A stretch of DNA of 64,000 bases. It comes from Anaerostipes caccae L1-92. GTDB lineage: Bacteria; Bacillota; Clostridia; Lachnospirales; Lachnospiraceae. Both the position numbers and the translations under genes were made by a program. The stretch's first letter is position 1; each line of letters starts with the position of its first letter. Where the stretch lies: contig NZ_AP023027.1 in assembly GCF_014467075.1 (NCBI RefSeq), forward strand, positions 3,199,501 through 3,263,500, given 5' to 3'. This document shows, one piece after another, positions 16,770-27,471 of the stretch. Below the pieces are notes generated by a model. That model searched no databases and was not told the origin of the DNA. It was given only the letters and a program-made list of their open reading frames with translations.

Positions 16770-17525
16770 CTACTTTGATAATGATAATAATTCGTAACCA
16801 TCTTCGGTTATTAAGATTGTATTTTCATAATGGGCGGCAAGGCTTCCGTCTGCCGTTACAACGGTCCAGTCATCAGAAAGCCATTCCACTTTCCATGTTC
16901 CGGCGTTCACCATCGGTTCTACAGCCAGTGTCATTCCTGCCCTGAGCTTCATGCCTTTTCTTCGTTCCTTGAAGTTTGGGATCTGGGGGTCCTCATGGAG
17001 ATGAGTTCCGATCCCATGGCCCACCAGGTCTCTCACCACAGAATAGCCATTATTCTCTACGTATCTCTGAATTGCCTCGGAAATGTCAAATAGATGATTC
17101 CCTTCTTTGGCAAACTTCATACCTTCAAAAAAGCTTTCCTTTGTGACCCTGATCAGGCGGGCTGCTTCCTCTGAGATCTCCCCGACGCCATAGGTCCTGG
17201 CGGCGTCAGAGTGGTATCCCTGATAGATGACCCCTGCATCCAGGCTGACAATATCTCCGTCCTTTAAAATCCGCTCCTTCTTTGGGATGCCGTGGACCAC
17301 TTCGTCATTGACAGACACACAGATGGATGCCGGGTAACCATTGTAATTCAGAAAAGAAGGAATACACCCGTATTCCCTTATGATCTTTTCCCCGAACTGG
17401 TCAATCTCTAAAGTAGAAATTCCCGGTTTGATGATCTCGGCCAAACGGTCATGCGTCTCTTCCAAGATCTTACCGGCCTCTCTCATTTGTTCGATTTCTT
17501 TTTTTGATTTGATCGTCACTGCCAT
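16770..17525 (-). CDS. map: methionine aminopeptidase, type I
   Basis: 251 residues. Removes N-terminal Met from nascent proteins. The dinuclear metal ligands are visible: two Asp in [18 protein letters not shown], His in [12 protein letters not shown], Glu in LAVEPMVN and Glu in HYENTILIT. It follows adk by 7 bases. Confidence 0.97.
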   Translation of the reverse strand: MAVTIKSKKEIEQMREAGKILEETHDRLAEIIKPGISTLEIDQFGEKIIREYGCIPSFLNYNGYPASICVSVNDEVVHGIPKKERILKDGDIVSLDAGVIYQGYHSDAARTYGVGEISEEAARLIRVTKESFFEGMKFAKEGNHLFDISEAIQRYVENNGYSVVRDLVGHGIGTHLHEDPQIPNFKERRKGMKLRAGMTLAVEPMVNAGTWKVEWLSDDWTVVTADGSLAAHYENTILITEDGYELLSLSK

Positions 17526-17532
17526 GTTAATC

Positions 17533-18177
17533 TTATGCCTCTAAAATGCTTTTGATCTCATCAAATACTACATCAATGTGCCTTGTGCCGTCGATCTCAT
17601 GCAGGCTGCCTGCACTCTTATAGTGAGAAATCAGCGGTGCGGTCTGTTCGTGATAAACATCCAGCCTTTTCTTCACTGTCTCTTCCTTGTCGTCATCTCG
17701 GAGGATCAGCTCGCCGCTGCATATATCACAGATTCCTTCTGATTTCGGAGGATTATATTTTGCGTGGAAGATCGCACCGCATTCCCTGCAGGAACGTCTT
17801 CCGGACATCCGGTCGATGATATTCTCATCGGGAACCTCGATATCCAGCGCATAATCAATTTTCATATCTTTTGCGGCGAGAGCCGCATCCAACGCTTCTG
17901 CCTGAGGAATCGTCCTTGGGAATCCATCTAAAATGAAGCCCTTTTGGCAGTCGTCTTTCTCAATCCTGTCAACCACAAGATCAACTACCAGCTCATCCGG
18001 AACCAGCAGTCCCTGGTCCATATACTCTTTGGCTTTTTTGCCAAGCTCGGTTCCATTCTTGATATTCGCCCTGAAAATGTCACCGGTCGAAATATGCGGA
18101 ATGTTATACTGCTCTGCAATCTGCTTTGCCTGAGTTCCCTTTCCTGCTCCTGGAGCCCCCAACATAATAATCTTCAT
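17533..18177 (-). CDS. adk: adenylate kinase
   Basis: 214 residues. Interconverts ATP+AMP and 2 ADP. P-loop GAPGAGKGTQ at 7-16, AMP-binding ISTGDIFRA, and a LID with the four-Cys zinc site CREC...CDIC typical of Gram-positive enzymes. It lies between secY and map. Confidence 0.97.
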   Translation of the reverse strand: MKIIMLGAPGAGKGTQAKQIAEQYNIPHISTGDIFRANIKNGTELGKKAKEYMDQGLLVPDELVVDLVVDRIEKDDCQKGFILDGFPRTIPQAEALDAALAAKDMKIDYALDIEVPDENIIDRMSGRRSCRECGAIFHAKYNPPKSEGICDICSGELILRDDDKEETVKKRLDVYHEQTAPLISHYKSAGSLHEIDGTRHIDVVFDEIKSILEA

Positions 18178-18209
18178 AATGAATCCTCCTTACATTATGT
18201 AATGCACAA

Positions 18210-18237
18210 ATAAGCTGTAGAATTCCCTACAGCTTAT
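18210..18237 (-). other. hairpin between secY and adk
   Basis: An 11-bp stem ATAAGCTGTAG/CTACAGCTTAT lies in the 66-base gap between the secY stop and adk. On the minus strand it is followed by TTGTG rather than a long U-run, so it may stabilise mRNA ends or attenuate weakly rather than terminate. Confidence 0.5.
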
Positions 18238-18243
18238 CGCACA

Positions 18244-19560
18244 TTAGTCATTTAAAAAACCAGTATAGTTTTGCACTAACAATTGAGATTTAATCTGCTT
18301 GATCGTCTCTAATATGACTCCAACCACGATGATGATAGAAGTTCCGCCAAAAGAAACCTGAGCACTAAATACACCGTTAAAGAAAAACGGAATGACTGCT
18401 ACAATTGTTAGTCCAGCTGCACCTATAAAAATAATATATTTTAAGATCTTGTTTAAATAATCTACTGTCGGTTTGCCCGGACGGATACCCGGTACAAATC
18501 CTCCCTGTTTCTTCATGTTATTTGAAATTTCCAGAGGATTAAAAGTAATCGATGTATAGAAATATGCAAAAATAACAACAAGTACAATATATATAAGAAG
18601 ACCCAGCGATCTCTTCGGATGATTTGCGTCAAACCATGTGGACGAACTTAAACTGTGCAGAACCTTTCCCATAAATCCATTGCTCTCATACTTAAACAGC
18701 TGCTGAATAATCAGCGGGAACTGCATGATAGATGAGGCGAAGATAATCGGGATAACTCCGGCTGTATTCACTTTCAGCGGAATATGGCTTGACTGGCCGC
18801 CGACCATTTTCCTTCCCTGAACTTTTTTTGAATACTGTACCGGAATATGGCGTTCAGCGTCTGAAAGAATGATAACGAACACGACAGTGAACAGCACAAC
18901 GGCTGCGATCACACATCCGGCAATCAGTGCCGGTCCGATCTGTTTGCCTTTCATAAACTGATTATAGAGCGCATAAAAATCTTTCGGCATTCCTGATACG
19001 ATGTTGATCAACAGGATGATAGAAATACCGTTTCCAATACCATTTTCCGTGATACGCTCACCAAGCCACATAACGAGGATCGCACCCGCTGTCAGGGCAA
19101 TGATCATCGTTACAATGGTAAAATTTGTGTGTTCCGGTCCCAGCGCACCGCTGCGGCTGAAACCTATGGTCATACCGGCGGACTCAATGAGTCCTAATAC
19201 AACCGTAACGTATCTCGTAATCTTAGCTATTTTCTTTCTTCCATCTTCGCCGTCTTTCTGCATCTCCTCCAATGCAGGGATAGCGATCGTCATCAGCTGC
19301 ATGATGATGGAAGATGTAATATATGGCGTAACACTCAGTGCAAATACAGACATCTGCAAAAAGGACCCGCCGGTAAAAGAGTTCAGGAGATTGAATGAAT
19401 CTCCCAATGTACTCTTTAAATATGCAGTCACCTGGGCAGTATCGATTCCTGGAATCGGCAGTTGTGACCCGAAGCGCACGACGATCAGAATGATCACCGT
19501 AAACGCAAGCTTTTTCCTTAGTTCTTTGTTTTTAAACGCATTTGTCAATGCATTCGCCAT
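18244..19560 (-). CDS. secY: preprotein translocase subunit SecY
   Basis: 438 residues, ten predicted membrane helices. Forms the protein-conducting channel. The plug-region segment RFGSQLPIPGIDTAQV and the cytoplasmic loop GIRPGKPTVDYL are present. It starts one base from the rplO stop and precedes adk, the canonical spc order. Confidence 0.97.
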   Translation of the reverse strand: MANALTNAFKNKELRKKLAFTVIILIVVRFGSQLPIPGIDTAQVTAYLKSTLGDSFNLLNSFTGGSFLQMSVFALSVTPYITSSIIMQLMTIAIPALEEMQKDGEDGRKKIAKITRYVTVVLGLIESAGMTIGFSRSGALGPEHTNFTIVTMIIALTAGAILVMWLGERITENGIGNGISIILLINIVSGMPKDFYALYNQFMKGKQIGPALIAGCVIAAVVLFTVVFVIILSDAERHIPVQYSKKVQGRKMVGGQSSHIPLKVNTAGVIPIIFASSIMQFPLIIQQLFKYESNGFMGKVLHSLSSSTWFDANHPKRSLGLLIYIVLVVIFAYFYTSITFNPLEISNNMKKQGGFVPGIRPGKPTVDYLNKILKYIIFIGAAGLTIVAVIPFFFNGVFSAQVSFGGTSIIIVVGVILETIKQIKSQLLVQNYTGFLND

Positions 19561-19561
19561 A

Positions 19562-20005
19562 CTAAATCACCTCGGCTTTTCCTCCAAGAGCTTCGATCTT
19601 TTCTTTTGCCCCTGCACTGAAAGCATTTGCTTTTACTGTAAGTTTCTTTGTGAGTTCTCCACTGCCTAAGATTTTGACTCCGTCTTTCGGATTAGAAACG
19701 ATTCCCGCTTCTACTAAAGTCTCAACAGAAACTTCGGCTCCGTCTTCAAATCTTTCTAATGCTGATACGTTGATTCCAATGATTTCTTTAGAGTTAATGC
19801 AAGTGAAGCCTCTCTTTGGAATACGTCTGTATAAAGGCATCTGTCCGCCTTCAAATCCCGGTCTTACTCCGCCGCCGGAACGGGCTTTCTGTCCTTTATG
19901 TCCTTTACCTGCAGTTTTTCCATTTCCTGAACCATGTCCGCGACCTCTTCTGAAGTTGTCGCTGTGCTTAGATCCGTCTGCAGGGCGTAAGTTTGATAAT
20001 TCCAT
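19562..20005 (-). CDS. rplO: 50S ribosomal protein L15
   Basis: 147 residues. A GTG three codons upstream lies inside the ribosome site AGGAGG, so ATG 20005 ([17 protein letters not shown]) is chosen. The glycine-rich [20 protein letters not shown] segment, threading into the 23S core, is typical. Confidence 0.96.
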   Translation of the reverse strand: MELSNLRPADGSKHSDNFRRGRGHGSGNGKTAGKGHKGQKARSGGGVRPGFEGGQMPLYRRIPKRGFTCINSKEIIGINVSALERFEDGAEVSVETLVEAGIVSNPKDGVKILGSGELTKKLTVKANAFSAGAKEKIEALGGKAEVI

Positions 20006-20028
20006 CCTTCGCACCTCCTAATCTACAA

Positions 20029-20211
20029 TTAAATTTCTTCTACTTTTACTAAATGCTGAACCTGATGAATCATTCCCCTGACACTTGCATTATCCGGCAT
20101 TTCAACAGTTTTGTTTAACTTCTTGAGTCCTAAAGCTTCCACTGTTTTTCTATGCTTTGGAATGGCACCGATTGTAGATTTTACTAAAGTAATTTTTAAT
20201 TTATCTGCCAT
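20029..20211 (-). CDS. rpmD: 50S ribosomal protein L30
   Basis: 60 residues from the second ATG (20211), MADKLKITLVKSTIGAIPKH. AGGAGG is 9 bases before it but only 3 before the earlier ATG. The product is the short bacterial form of L30. It lies between rpsE and rplO. Confidence 0.95.
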   Translation of the reverse strand: MADKLKITLVKSTIGAIPKHRKTVEALGLKKLNKTVEMPDNASVRGMIHQVQHLVKVEEI

Positions 20212-20224
20212 TTTCATGTTCCTC

Positions 20225-20734
20225 CTAACCTAAGAGCTCTTCTACAGATTTTCCGCGAAGCTTTGCTACTTCTTCTGGAGTTTTTAAGTTTTTAAGTCCT
20301 TCGATCGTAGCGAGAACAACGTTCTGCTTGTTGTTGGATCCTAAAGATTTAGAACGGATATTCTTGTATCCTGCAAGCTCCAATACGTCACGGGAAGGTC
20401 CTCCTGCGATGATTCCGGTACCTTCCGGAGATGTCTTTAATAATACAGACGCACTTCCGAATTTACCTGTAAAATCATGCGGTGTACTTCCTTTTTCGTC
20501 AATCGGTACTTCCACTAATTTCTTAGCAGCCGCTTCTCTTCCTTTGCGGATCGCTTCTGGAATTTCCATTGCTTTTCCTAATCCTGCACCAACGTGTCCG
20601 TTCTTATCTCCAACAACAACTAATGCTGCGAATCTGAAATTACGTCCACCTTTTACTACTTTGGTAACACGTTTGATAGATACAACTTTTTCTTCCAGCT
20701 CTAACTGGCTAGGGTCGATCATTGTACGCTTCAT
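20225..20734 (-). CDS. rpsE: 30S ribosomal protein S5
   Basis: 169 residues. Decoding-fidelity protein. [20 protein letters not shown] and the hinge [17 protein letters not shown] are family landmarks. The N-terminal [12 protein letters not shown] is a normal-length leader for this group. Confidence 0.96.
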   Translation of the reverse strand: MKRTMIDPSQLELEEKVVSIKRVTKVVKGGRNFRFAALVVVGDKNGHVGAGLGKAMEIPEAIRKGREAAAKKLVEVPIDEKGSTPHDFTGKFGSASVLLKTSPEGTGIIAGGPSRDVLELAGYKNIRSKSLGSNNKQNVVLATIEGLKNLKTPEEVAKLRGKSVEELLG

Positions 20735-20748
20735 TTGATTTCCTCCTG

Positions 20749-21117
20749 TTAGAATTTAAGACCAGCTTCACGTGCTGCGTCTGCTAATGCTTTTACTTTT
20801 CCCTGATAAATAAATCCGCCTCTGTCAAAAACAACGGTGGAGATACCTTTTGCAACTGCTCTCTCAGCAATCACTTTTCCTAAGTGAGCTGCCGCTTTTA
20901 CATCGTCAGTCTTCTCCAAATCAGCTTTTACGTCTTTCTGTAAAGTGGATGCTGATACTAAAGTATTTCCAACGGTGTCATCAATGATCTGAGCGTACAT
21001 ATGATTATTGCTTCTGAATACGCTTAAACGCGGTTTCTCCGCTGTTCCGCTAATATGATTACGAAGCTTTAAATGTTTTTTCGCACGAACTTTGCTTCTT
21101 GACTGTTTTTTAATCAT
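20749..21117 (-). CDS. rplR: 50S ribosomal protein L18
   Basis: 122 residues. Binds 5S r[23 protein letters not shown] and [20 protein letters not shown] are characteristic. It lies 14 bases after rplF. Confidence 0.96.
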   Translation of the reverse strand: MIKKQSRSKVRAKKHLKLRNHISGTAEKPRLSVFRSNNHMYAQIIDDTVGNTLVSASTLQKDVKADLEKTDDVKAAAHLGKVIAERAVAKGISTVVFDRGGFIYQGKVKALADAAREAGLKF

Positions 21118-21131
21118 CCTATCTCACTCCT

Positions 21132-21674
21132 TTACTTCGCACCAGTCTTACCGACTTTACGTCTGATAACTTCATCAGCATATTTAATACCTTTTCCTTT
21201 GTAAGGCTCAGGTTTTCTTAATTCTCTGATTTCCGCAGCGTACTGTCCAACTTTTTCTTTATCAATACCTTTAACGATAATGATATTCTGACCGTCCATT
21301 TCAGTTTCGATGCCTTCTGGATCTGTCATTGCTACCGGATGTGAAAATCCAAGGTTGAAAGTGATTTCTTTTCCTTTTTTCTGTGCTCTGTAACCAACAC
21401 CGTTGATTTCAAGCTTCTTTTCATATCCCTGAGACACTCCAGTCACCATGTTGGCGATCAAAGATCTGGTCAACCCGTGTAAGGATTTCATCTTCTTTAA
21501 GTCATTCGGTCTGGATACCACGATCTGGTTGTCTTCTAATTTAATTTCCATTTCCACCGGAAGATTCTTTTCCAGTGTTCCTTTAGGACCTTTTACAGTC
21601 ACTTTGTTTCCTTCTTCAATCTTAACCTCAACTCCCTGAGGGATATCGATTGGCAATCTACCTATACGAGACAT
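21132..21674 (-). CDS. rplF: 50S ribosomal protein L6
   Basis: 180 residues. Starts [17 protein letters not shown] and carries the C-terminal signature [19 protein letters not shown]. About 260 bases separate it from rpsH, far more than usual in this operon; that gap holds a repeat element and a hairpin. Confidence 0.97.
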   Translation of the reverse strand: MSRIGRLPIDIPQGVEVKIEEGNKVTVKGPKGTLEKNLPVEMEIKLEDNQIVVSRPNDLKKMKSLHGLTRSLIANMVTGVSQGYEKKLEINGVGYRAQKKGKEITFNLGFSHPVAMTDPEGIETEMDGQNIIIVKGIDKEKVGQYAAEIRELRKPEPYKGKGIKYADEVIRRKVGKTGAK

Positions 21675-21696
21675 AGGTTACCTCCTTAAATTGTCG

Positions 21697-21717
21697 GAAA
21701 GGACTGGGCGTCCTTTC
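21697..21717 (-). other. hairpin upstream of rplF
   Basis: GAAAGGAC (21697-21704) pairs with GTCCTTTC (21710-21717), ending 23 bases upstream of the rplF start codon. No U-run follows on the minus strand. It may protect or regulate translation of rplF after the unusual spacer. An AT-rich stretch lies further upstream (21720-21780), but I find no convincing -35/-10 pair in it. Confidence 0.45.
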
Positions 21718-21822
21718 TGTTTTCAGAATTCGTTTTATTATATAGTATAAAGTTTAACAATAAGATAAATTCAAGTTAAAAAATTTGTTTGAAGCTTACG
21801 CAAGCCTTTTGTAAGGAAGTTC

Positions 21823-21930
21823 GGTTCACTAAATTCGGCCTTCGCCTGCAGCTCGCCCTCATTAAGTTCCTCCGAACGACCTTCACACTAACCTCAGTCT
21901 GCGCTGACGCTTGACTTCGCTAAGTGCTCT
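21823..21930. repeat. ribosomal-operon repeat, copy 1 (after rpsH)
   Basis: About 105 bases, beginning a few bases past the rpsH stop. It aligns along its length with 27061-27166 behind rplW, in the same orientation. Shared blocks include TTCGCCTGC, CACTAA, TGCGCT and CTAAGTGCTC, with many substitutions. It contains no ORF and no ribosome site. Confidence 0.65.
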
Positions 21931-21933
21931 AGG

Positions 21934-22335
21934 TCACCATACAAACGCAAGTACTTCTCCGCCTACGTGTTCTTTTCTTGCTTCTTTGTCTGTAAGAACA
22001 CCTTTGTTTGTTGAAATGATTGCCACTCCAAGTCCGCCTAATACTTTAGGAAGTTCTTCTGAGTTGGCATATACACGGAGTCCTGGTTTAGAGATTCTCT
22101 TAAGACCTGTAATGATCTTTTCACTCTTATCCTGGCCGTACTTTAATGTGATAACGATGTTGTTATATGCACCTTCTTCTTTAATGTCGAATGCTTTGAT
22201 GAAACCTTCTTTTAAAAGGATTTCAGCAATCGCAACCTTCATCTTAGAAGCAGGAATTTCTACGGTATCATGTTTCGCAGTGTTTGCATTACGGATTCTT
22301 GTAAGCATATCTGCAATCGGATCGCTCATTGTCAT
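21934..22335 (-). CDS. rpsH: 30S ribosomal protein S8
   Basis: 133 residues. Central-domain 16S binder. It starts [20 protein letters not shown] and has the [11 protein letters not shown] core and the end GGEVLAFVW. It follows rpsN by 23 bases. The repeat element lies directly after its stop. Confidence 0.97.
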   Translation of the reverse strand: MTMSDPIADMLTRIRNANTAKHDTVEIPASKMKVAIAEILLKEGFIKAFDIKEEGAYNNIVITLKYGQDKSEKIITGLKRISKPGLRVYANSEELPKVLGGLGVAIISTNKGVLTDKEARKEHVGGEVLAFVW

Positions 22336-22358
22336 TGTTTGTTCCTCCTTCCCTATTC

Positions 22359-22544
22359 TTACCAGCTGGCCTTTTTCACGCCTGGAATCTGTCCTTTGTA
22401 CGCTAACTCACGGAAGCAGATTCTGCAGATTCCGTATTTTCTCAAGTAAGCATGTGGACGTCCACAAATCCTACAACGGCTATATTCTCTTGTTGAAAAC
22501 TTCTGTTTTCTCTGTTGCTTTAATACCATTGACTTTCTAGCCAT
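22359..22544 (-). CDS. rpsN: 30S ribosomal protein S14, zinc-binding type
   Basis: 61 residues, the short zinc form (rpsZ type). Ligands are CRICGRPH and [10 protein letters not shown]. It lies between rplE and rpsH. Confidence 0.96.
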   Translation of the reverse strand: MARKSMVLKQQRKQKFSTREYSRCRICGRPHAYLRKYGICRICFRELAYKGQIPGVKKASW

Positions 22545-22558
22545 GGGAACCCTCCTAA

Positions 22559-23098
22559 CTATTTCTTAAACGGCATACCAAATAAAGTTAATAATTCACG
22601 AGCTTCTTCGTCTGTGTTGGCTGTTGTAACGAAAATCACATCCATACCTCTGACTTTATCCACTTTGTCGTATTCAATTTCCGGGAAAATTAACTGTTCT
22701 TTGATTCCTAATGCGTAGTTTCCTCTTCCATCAAAAGAGTTCTGGCTTACACCCCTGAAGTCACGTACACGAGGCAGTGCCAGGTTGATCAGACGATCAG
22801 CAAACTCGTACATTCTCTCGCCTCTTAATGTAACCTTGCATCCGATCGGCATTCCTTCTCTTAACTTGAAGTTAGCAACAGATTTTCTTGCCTTGGTTAC
22901 GATCGCTTTCTGTCCGGAGATCGTTTCCATATCTGCAACAGCAGCATCTAAGAGCTTTTTATTTTCTTTTGCTTCACCAACGCCCATGTTGATCACGATC
23001 TTCTCGAGCTTTGGTACCTGCATAATATTTTTATATCCGAATTTCTTCATCATGGCTTCCATGATTTCGTTGGTATACTGTTCTTTTAATCTACTCAA
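22559..23098 (-). CDS. rplE: 50S ribosomal protein L5
   Basis: 179 residues. 5S rRNA binder and inter-subunit bridge to S13. [20 protein letters not shown] and [18 protein letters not shown] are typical. Confidence 0.97.
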   Translation of the reverse strand: MSRLKEQYTNEIMEAMMKKFGYKNIMQVPKLEKIVINMGVGEAKENKKLLDAAVADMETISGQKAIVTKARKSVANFKLREGMPIGCKVTLRGERMYEFADRLINLALPRVRDFRGVSQNSFDGRGNYALGIKEQLIFPEIEYDKVDKVRGMDVIFVTTANTDEEARELLTLFGMPFKK

Positions 23099-23121
23099 CT
23101 GTCCGAAACCTCCTCTCTTTA

Positions 23122-23433
23122 TTAATCAATCACATCTCCGGTTGCCTTTGCAACACGGACTTTTTTACCGTCTTCTACTTTGTAGCCGATCTTTGTAGCT
23201 TTTCCGTTATGAACGAACATTACGTTGGAAATATGGATCGGGCCTTCTTCTGTCACAATACCGCCCTGCTGGTTCTGTACGCTTGGTTTGGTATGTTTAG
23301 TAAGCATATTAGCACCTTCAACGATGACAGTATTCTTCTTGTGGTCGATTGCAACAACTTTGCCTTCTTTACCCTTATCTTTTCCAGCGATGACTTTTAC
23401 AAGATCGCCTTTTTTAATTCTAATTCCTGACAC
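23122..23433 (-). CDS. rplX: 50S ribosomal protein L24
   Basis: 103 residues. Assembly-initiator protein with an N-terminal KOW motif, [20 protein letters not shown]. Standard position between rplN and rplE. Confidence 0.97.
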   Translation of the reverse strand: MSGIRIKKGDLVKVIAGKDKGKEGKVVAIDHKKNTVIVEGANMLTKHTKPSVQNQQGGIVTEEGPIHISNVMFVHNGKATKIGYKVEDGKKVRVAKATGDVID

Positions 23434-23445
23434 AGTGTTTCCTCC

Positions 23446-23814
23446 TTATAATACTTCTGGTGCTAATGAAACAATCTTCATGAATTTTTTGTCTCTGAGC
23501 TCTCTTGCCACTGGTCCAAAGATACGAGTTCCTCTCGGGTTCATATCCTCTTTGATAATAACTGCAGCGTTCTCATCAAATCTAATATAAGATCCGTCTT
23601 TACGGCGGGCACCTTTTTTCGTACGAACAACAACGGCTCTTACTACATCACCTTTTTTTACAACGCCACCTGGTGTTGCATCTTTGACCGTAGCTACAAT
23701 AATATCGCCGATGTTAGCATATCTTCTAGTGGATCCACCTAACACTCTGATGCAAAGGATTTCTTTTGCTCCAGTGTTGTCAGCCACTCTAAGTCTTGAC
23801 TCCTGTTGAATCAT
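23446..23814 (-). CDS. rplN: 50S ribosomal protein L14
   Basis: 122 residues. Starts [20 protein letters not shown] and carries the conserved [13 protein letters not shown]. It sits near the factor-binding side of the large subunit. Confidence 0.97.
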   Translation of the reverse strand: MIQQESRLRVADNTGAKEILCIRVLGGSTRRYANIGDIIVATVKDATPGGVVKKGDVVRAVVVRTKKGARRKDGSYIRFDENAAVIIKEDMNPRGTRIFGPVARELRDKKFMKIVSLAPEVL

Positions 23815-23843
23815 GCTGTTTCTCCTTTCCTAATGGAACAATC

Positions 23844-24098
23844 CTATTTCGCTTTTTCGACTACTTCCACAAGTCTCCATCTCTTGTCCTTAGAGAGAGG
23901 TCTTGTTTCCATAACTTTAACTCTGTCTCCGATACGGCATTCATTATTTTCATCATGAGCTTTTAACTTGTAAGTTCTCTTCACGATTTTCTTATATAAT
24001 GGATGTTTTACATTATCTTCGATTGCAACTACGATTGTCTTATCCATCTTGTCGCTTACAACTTTCCCGACACGGGTTTTTCTCAAATTTCTTTCCAC
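23844..24098 (-). CDS. rpsQ: 30S ribosomal protein S17
   Basis: 84 residues. OB-fold 16S binder. [19 protein letters not shown] and the end [19 protein letters not shown] are typical. Confidence 0.97.
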   Translation of the reverse strand: MERNLRKTRVGKVVSDKMDKTIVVAIEDNVKHPLYKKIVKRTYKLKAHDENNECRIGDRVKVMETRPLSKDKRWRLVEVVEKAK

Positions 24099-24118
24099 AA
24101 CAAATTCCTCCTTTCGAT

Positions 24119-24331
24119 TTAAGCGTTAGCCTTTGCTGTAATCGCTCCCTGGATACGAGCGATGTTTCTTCTAACTTCTTTGATTCTGCTTGTGTTCTCA
24201 AGTTGATTTGTTGCATTCTGGAATCTCAAGTTGAATAATTCTTTTTTCGCAGCTACTAGCTCTTTGTTTAATTCATCAATAGATTTATTATTTAACTCTT
24301 TTACAAATTCTTTAGTTTTCACTGTTGTCAC
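24119..24331 (-). CDS. rpmC: 50S ribosomal protein L29
   Basis: 70 residues, mostly alpha-helical. Docking site near the peptide exit. Contains [20 protein letters not shown] and [11 protein letters not shown]. It overlaps rplP by 20 bases. Confidence 0.96.
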   Translation of the reverse strand: MTTVKTKEFVKELNNKSIDELNKELVAAKKELFNLRFQNATNQLENTSRIKEVRRNIARIQGAITAKANA

Positions 24332-24749
24332 CGCCTTCTAAAGCTTCACGAGAAACAATTTTACACTTAACAGGTAGTTTATGAACAGCAAGACGTAAAG
24401 CTTCTCTTGCAACTTCTTCACTTACACCAGAAATCTCAAACATAACGCGTCCTGGTTTTACAACTGCTACCCAGTATTCCAAGTTACCTTTACCTTTACC
24501 CATTCGAGTTTCAGCAGGCTGTGCTGTCACTGGCTTATCAGGGAAAATCTTAATCCAAACCTTACCACCACGCTTGATGTAACGGGTCATAGCGACACGG
24601 GCTGCCTCGATCTGGTTGGATCTGATCCAAGCCGGCTCTGTTGCCACGATACCGAATTCTCCGTAAGTGATTTTATTACCGCGAGTCGCTTTTCCGCGCA
24701 TGCTTCCGCGGAACTGTTTACGGCGTTTTACTCTCTTAGGCATTAACAT
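24312..24749 (-). CDS. rplP: 50S ribosomal protein L16
   Basis: 145 residues. Starts [17 protein letters not shown] at ATG 24749, which overlaps the rpsC stop in TAATG. The first ATG is preferred over the one two codons later because of the spacing from the GGGGG ribosome site. Lines the A-site tRNA region. Confidence 0.97.
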   Translation of the reverse strand: MLMPKRVKRRKQFRGSMRGKATRGNKITYGEFGIVATEPAWIRSNQIEAARVAMTRYIKRGGKVWIKIFPDKPVTAQPAETRMGKGKGNLEYWVAVVKPGRVMFEISGVSEEVAREALRLAVHKLPVKCKIVSREALEGGDNSEN

Positions 24750-25405
24750 TATTTATTTCCCCCTTCCTGCTTTTCTTTCGTCGGAAGAACTTCACCATGG
24801 TAAATCCAAGTCTTAACTCCGACTTTACCATAAGTTGTGTCTGCTTCAGCAAATCCATAATCGATGTCTGCACGGAGTGTCTGCAGAGGAATTGTTCCCT
24901 CGCTGTAGAATTCTGTACGGGCCATATCAGCTCCGCCTAAACGTCCTGAAACGGATGTTTTAATTCCCTGTGCTCCGGATCTCATCGTTCTCTGCATGCA
25001 GGACTTCATAGCTCTTCTGAAAGAGATACGGTTCTCTAACTGCTGTGCGATATTTTCTGCAACTAACTGTGCGTCTTTGTCCGGTCTTTTTACTTCTTTT
25101 ACGTCGATTAACAGCTTCTTGTCTGTCATCTTCTGGAGTTCTTTTTTCAGTTCTTCAATGGCAGATCCGCCTTTTCCGATCACTACTCCAGGTTTTGCTG
25201 TATAAACGATCAATTTTACTCTGTCGGAAGCTCTCTCGATTTCGATTCTGGAGATTCCTGCATTGTATAATTTTTTCTTTACATATTTTCTGATCTTATC
25301 ATCTTCAACCAGGTTATCTGCAAAATTGCCTTCTGCATACCATCTGGAATCCCAGTCTTTGATAATACCAACTCTTAAACCATGAGGATTAACTTTCTGT
25401 CCCAT
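24749..25405 (-). CDS. rpsC: 30S ribosomal protein S3
   Basis: 218 residues. [20 protein letters not shown] and the KH motif [18 protein letters not shown] are plain. Forms the mRNA entry pore with S4 and S5. Confidence 0.97.
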   Translation of the reverse strand: MGQKVNPHGLRVGIIKDWDSRWYAEGNFADNLVEDDKIRKYVKKKLYNAGISRIEIERASDRVKLIVYTAKPGVVIGKGGSAIEELKKELQKMTDKKLLIDVKEVKRPDKDAQLVAENIAQQLENRISFRRAMKSCMQRTMRSGAQGIKTSVSGRLGGADMARTEFYSEGTIPLQTLRADIDYGFAEADTTYGKVGVKTWIYHGEVLPTKEKQEGGNK

Positions 25406-25417
25406 TATTGCCTCCTT

Positions 25418-25807
25418 CTATCTTTCGTCAAGCACAACAGTGATATGGCTCATACGGTGTTCGATTCTGTATGCCCTTCCCTGTGCCCGAGGTTTAACTC
25501 TTTTCATTGTTGGTCCCTTGTTTGCATAACACTCTGCAACATAAAGGTTTTCCGGATTCATTCCATTATTATTTTCTGCATTGGCAATTGCAGACTTTAA
25601 TAATTTTTCGATTAAACTAGATGCGTATCTTGGGTTATATAATAAGATACCAAGTGCTTCCTGAACGCTCTTTCCTCTGATCGCATCCAATACGAAACAT
25701 GCCTTAGTAACAGACACTCTGGCATTGGATAAGGTAGCGCTGGGTCTCGTATCTTTTTGTGCATTTCTTTCTTTTTTGTACTGAGATCTGCTGTATTTCT
25801 TAGCCAT
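25418..25807 (-). CDS. rplV: 50S ribosomal protein L22
   Basis: 129 residues. Exit-tunnel protein; landmarks are LYVAECYANKGPTMKRVKPR and GRAYRIEHRMSHITVVL. The N-terminus has about 15 extra basic residues compared with E. coli. Confidence 0.97.
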   Translation of the reverse strand: MAKKYSRSQYKKERNAQKDTRPSATLSNARVSVTKACFVLDAIRGKSVQEALGILLYNPRYASSLIEKLLKSAIANAENNNGMNPENLYVAECYANKGPTMKRVKPRAQGRAYRIEHRMSHITVVLDER

Positions 25808-25840
25808 GGATTGTGAAACCTCCTTCCGTTCCTCTATCGA

Positions 25841-26122
25841 TTATCTGATTCCTGATTTCTTTTCTGCTTTTGTATGACCACGGAATGTTCTGGTCGCAAC
25901 AAACTCTCCGAGTTTGTGTCCAACCATATCTTCTGTTATATATACAGGCACATGCTTCCTTCCGTCATGTACGGCAATTGTATGCCCTACAAAGGATGGG
26001 AAGATTGTGGAACGGCGGGACCATGTCTTGATGACATTTTTGTCTCCAGCTTCGTTCATTGCATCAACTTTTTTCAATAAGCTTGCATCCGCAAATGGTC
26101 CTTTTTTCAGTGAGCGAGCCAT
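25841..26122 (-). CDS. rpsS: 30S ribosomal protein S19
   Basis: 93 residues. Starts [19 protein letters not shown], with [18 protein letters not shown] and [16 protein letters not shown]. Head protein pairing with S13. Confidence 0.97.
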   Translation of the reverse strand: MARSLKKGPFADASLLKKVDAMNEAGDKNVIKTWSRRSTIFPSFVGHTIAVHDGRKHVPVYITEDMVGHKLGEFVATRTFRGHTKAEKKSGIR

Positions 26123-26138
26123 AAGTTACCTCCTTAAA

Positions 26139-26981
26139 CTATTTAACGTTTTTACCGTCTCTTCTTCTAATGATCATCTTGTTAGACTGTTTGTGTTTCT
26201 TGCGTGTCTTCAAACCAAGTGCCGGTTTACCCCAAGGTGTACATGGACCCGGACGGCCGATACCAGTCTTACCTTCACCACCACCGTGCGGATGGTCATT
26301 AGGGTTCATAACAGAACCGCGGACTGTAGGACGGAATCCCATATGGCGTTTACGTCCCGCTTTACCGATGTTTACGAGGTCATGTTCGATGTTTCCAACC
26401 TGGCCGATCGTAGCTCTGCACACAACAGGAACCATTCTCATCTCTCCTGACGGAAGACGAAGGGTTGCATACTTTCCTTCTTTCGCCATAAGCTGAGCGG
26501 AGTTACCTGCGGAACGAACTAACTGTCCGCCTTTTCCAGGATACATTTCGATATTGTGAATTTCTGTACCTACCGGGATGTTTGCCATCGGTAAGCAGTT
26601 TCCAACTTTGATCTCAGCGTCCGGACCGTTCATAACTGTAGCACCTACAGCTAATTTGTTCGGAGCGATGATATAAGCTTTTTCACCGTCTGCGTATGTG
26701 AGCAGTGCGATGTTTGCTGTTCTGTTCGGATCGTATTCGATAGCTGTTACTGTTGCCGGAATACCATCTTTTCTTCTCTTGAAGTCGATAATTCTATATT
26801 TTCTTCTGACTCCGCCTCCGCGGTGTCTTACTGTAATTTTACCCTGATTATTACGGCCGGCTGTCTTCTTTAAAGAAGTTGTCAGAGATTTTTCCGGTGT
26901 GCTCTTTGTCACATCTGTAAAATCTAACCCGGTCATATGTCTTCTGGAAGGTGTATATGGGTTATATGTCTTGATTCCCAT
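26139..26981 (-). CDS. rplB: 50S ribosomal protein L2
   Basis: 280 residues. Supports the peptidyl-transferase centre. [20 protein letters not shown] and the C-terminal [20 protein letters not shown], with the conserved His just before it (HPHGGGEGK), are present. Confidence 0.97.
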   Translation of the reverse strand: MGIKTYNPYTPSRRHMTGLDFTDVTKSTPEKSLTTSLKKTAGRNNQGKITVRHRGGGVRRKYRIIDFKRRKDGIPATVTAIEYDPNRTANIALLTYADGEKAYIIAPNKLAVGATVMNGPDAEIKVGNCLPMANIPVGTEIHNIEMYPGKGGQLVRSAGNSAQLMAKEGKYATLRLPSGEMRMVPVVCRATIGQVGNIEHDLVNIGKAGRKRHMGFRPTVRGSVMNPNDHPHGGGEGKTGIGRPGPCTPWGKPALGLKTRKKHKQSNKMIIRRRDGKNVK

Positions 26982-27060
26982 GTCTTTCTCCTTTCAATTC
27001 CAATTTAATATCACGCTTTTGTTGCGTATAGATTCAATAAAATATATTAAGGTAGTTACA

Positions 27061-27166
27061 CTCGACTAGCGTTCAGCTTTCGCCTGCGGCTCGGCTTCAC
27101 TGAGTCTCGGTAACGGCTTTCGCACTAAGCTCATGCTGCGCTTTCACTTGCACTCTCTAAGTGCTC
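27061..27166. repeat. ribosomal-operon repeat, copy 2 (after rplW)
   Basis: A non-coding stretch of about 105 bases starting a few bases past the rplW stop. It is the same diverged element as 21823-21930 and lies in the same orientation relative to transcription. It fills most of the 190-base rplW-rplB gap, which is unusually long. Confidence 0.65.
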
Positions 27167-27171
27167 AATGC

Positions 27172-27471
27172 CTATAACCCCTCAAAAATCTCGATATCTG
27201 CGCTTTCTTCTGTCAACTGTACGATCGCTTTCTTTGTCTTAGCGGTCTTTCCAAAAGTCATTCCACGTCTTTTTGTCTTTCCGTCGCAGTTCATTGTGTT
27301 GACTTTGGCAACCTTTGTTCCTTCGAACATCTTTTCCACTGCTTCTTTAATCTGAGATTTTGTTGCAGTCGGATGAACTAAGAAAGTGTATTTTTTCTCT
27401 GCCATTGCATTCATACTTTTTTCAGTTACAATCGGCTTTAAAATAACGTCATAATATTTGATGTCTGCCAT
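27172..27471 (-). CDS. rplW: 50S ribosomal protein L23
   Basis: 99 residues. Exit-site protein that docks trigger factor and [23 protein letters not shown] and a [12 protein letters not shown] loop are visible. Its start codon overlaps the rplD stop by one base. Confidence 0.96.
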   Translation of the reverse strand: MADIKYYDVILKPIVTEKSMNAMAEKKYTFLVHPTATKSQIKEAVEKMFEGTKVAKVNTMNCDGKTKRRGMTFGKTAKTKKAIVQLTEESADIEIFEGL

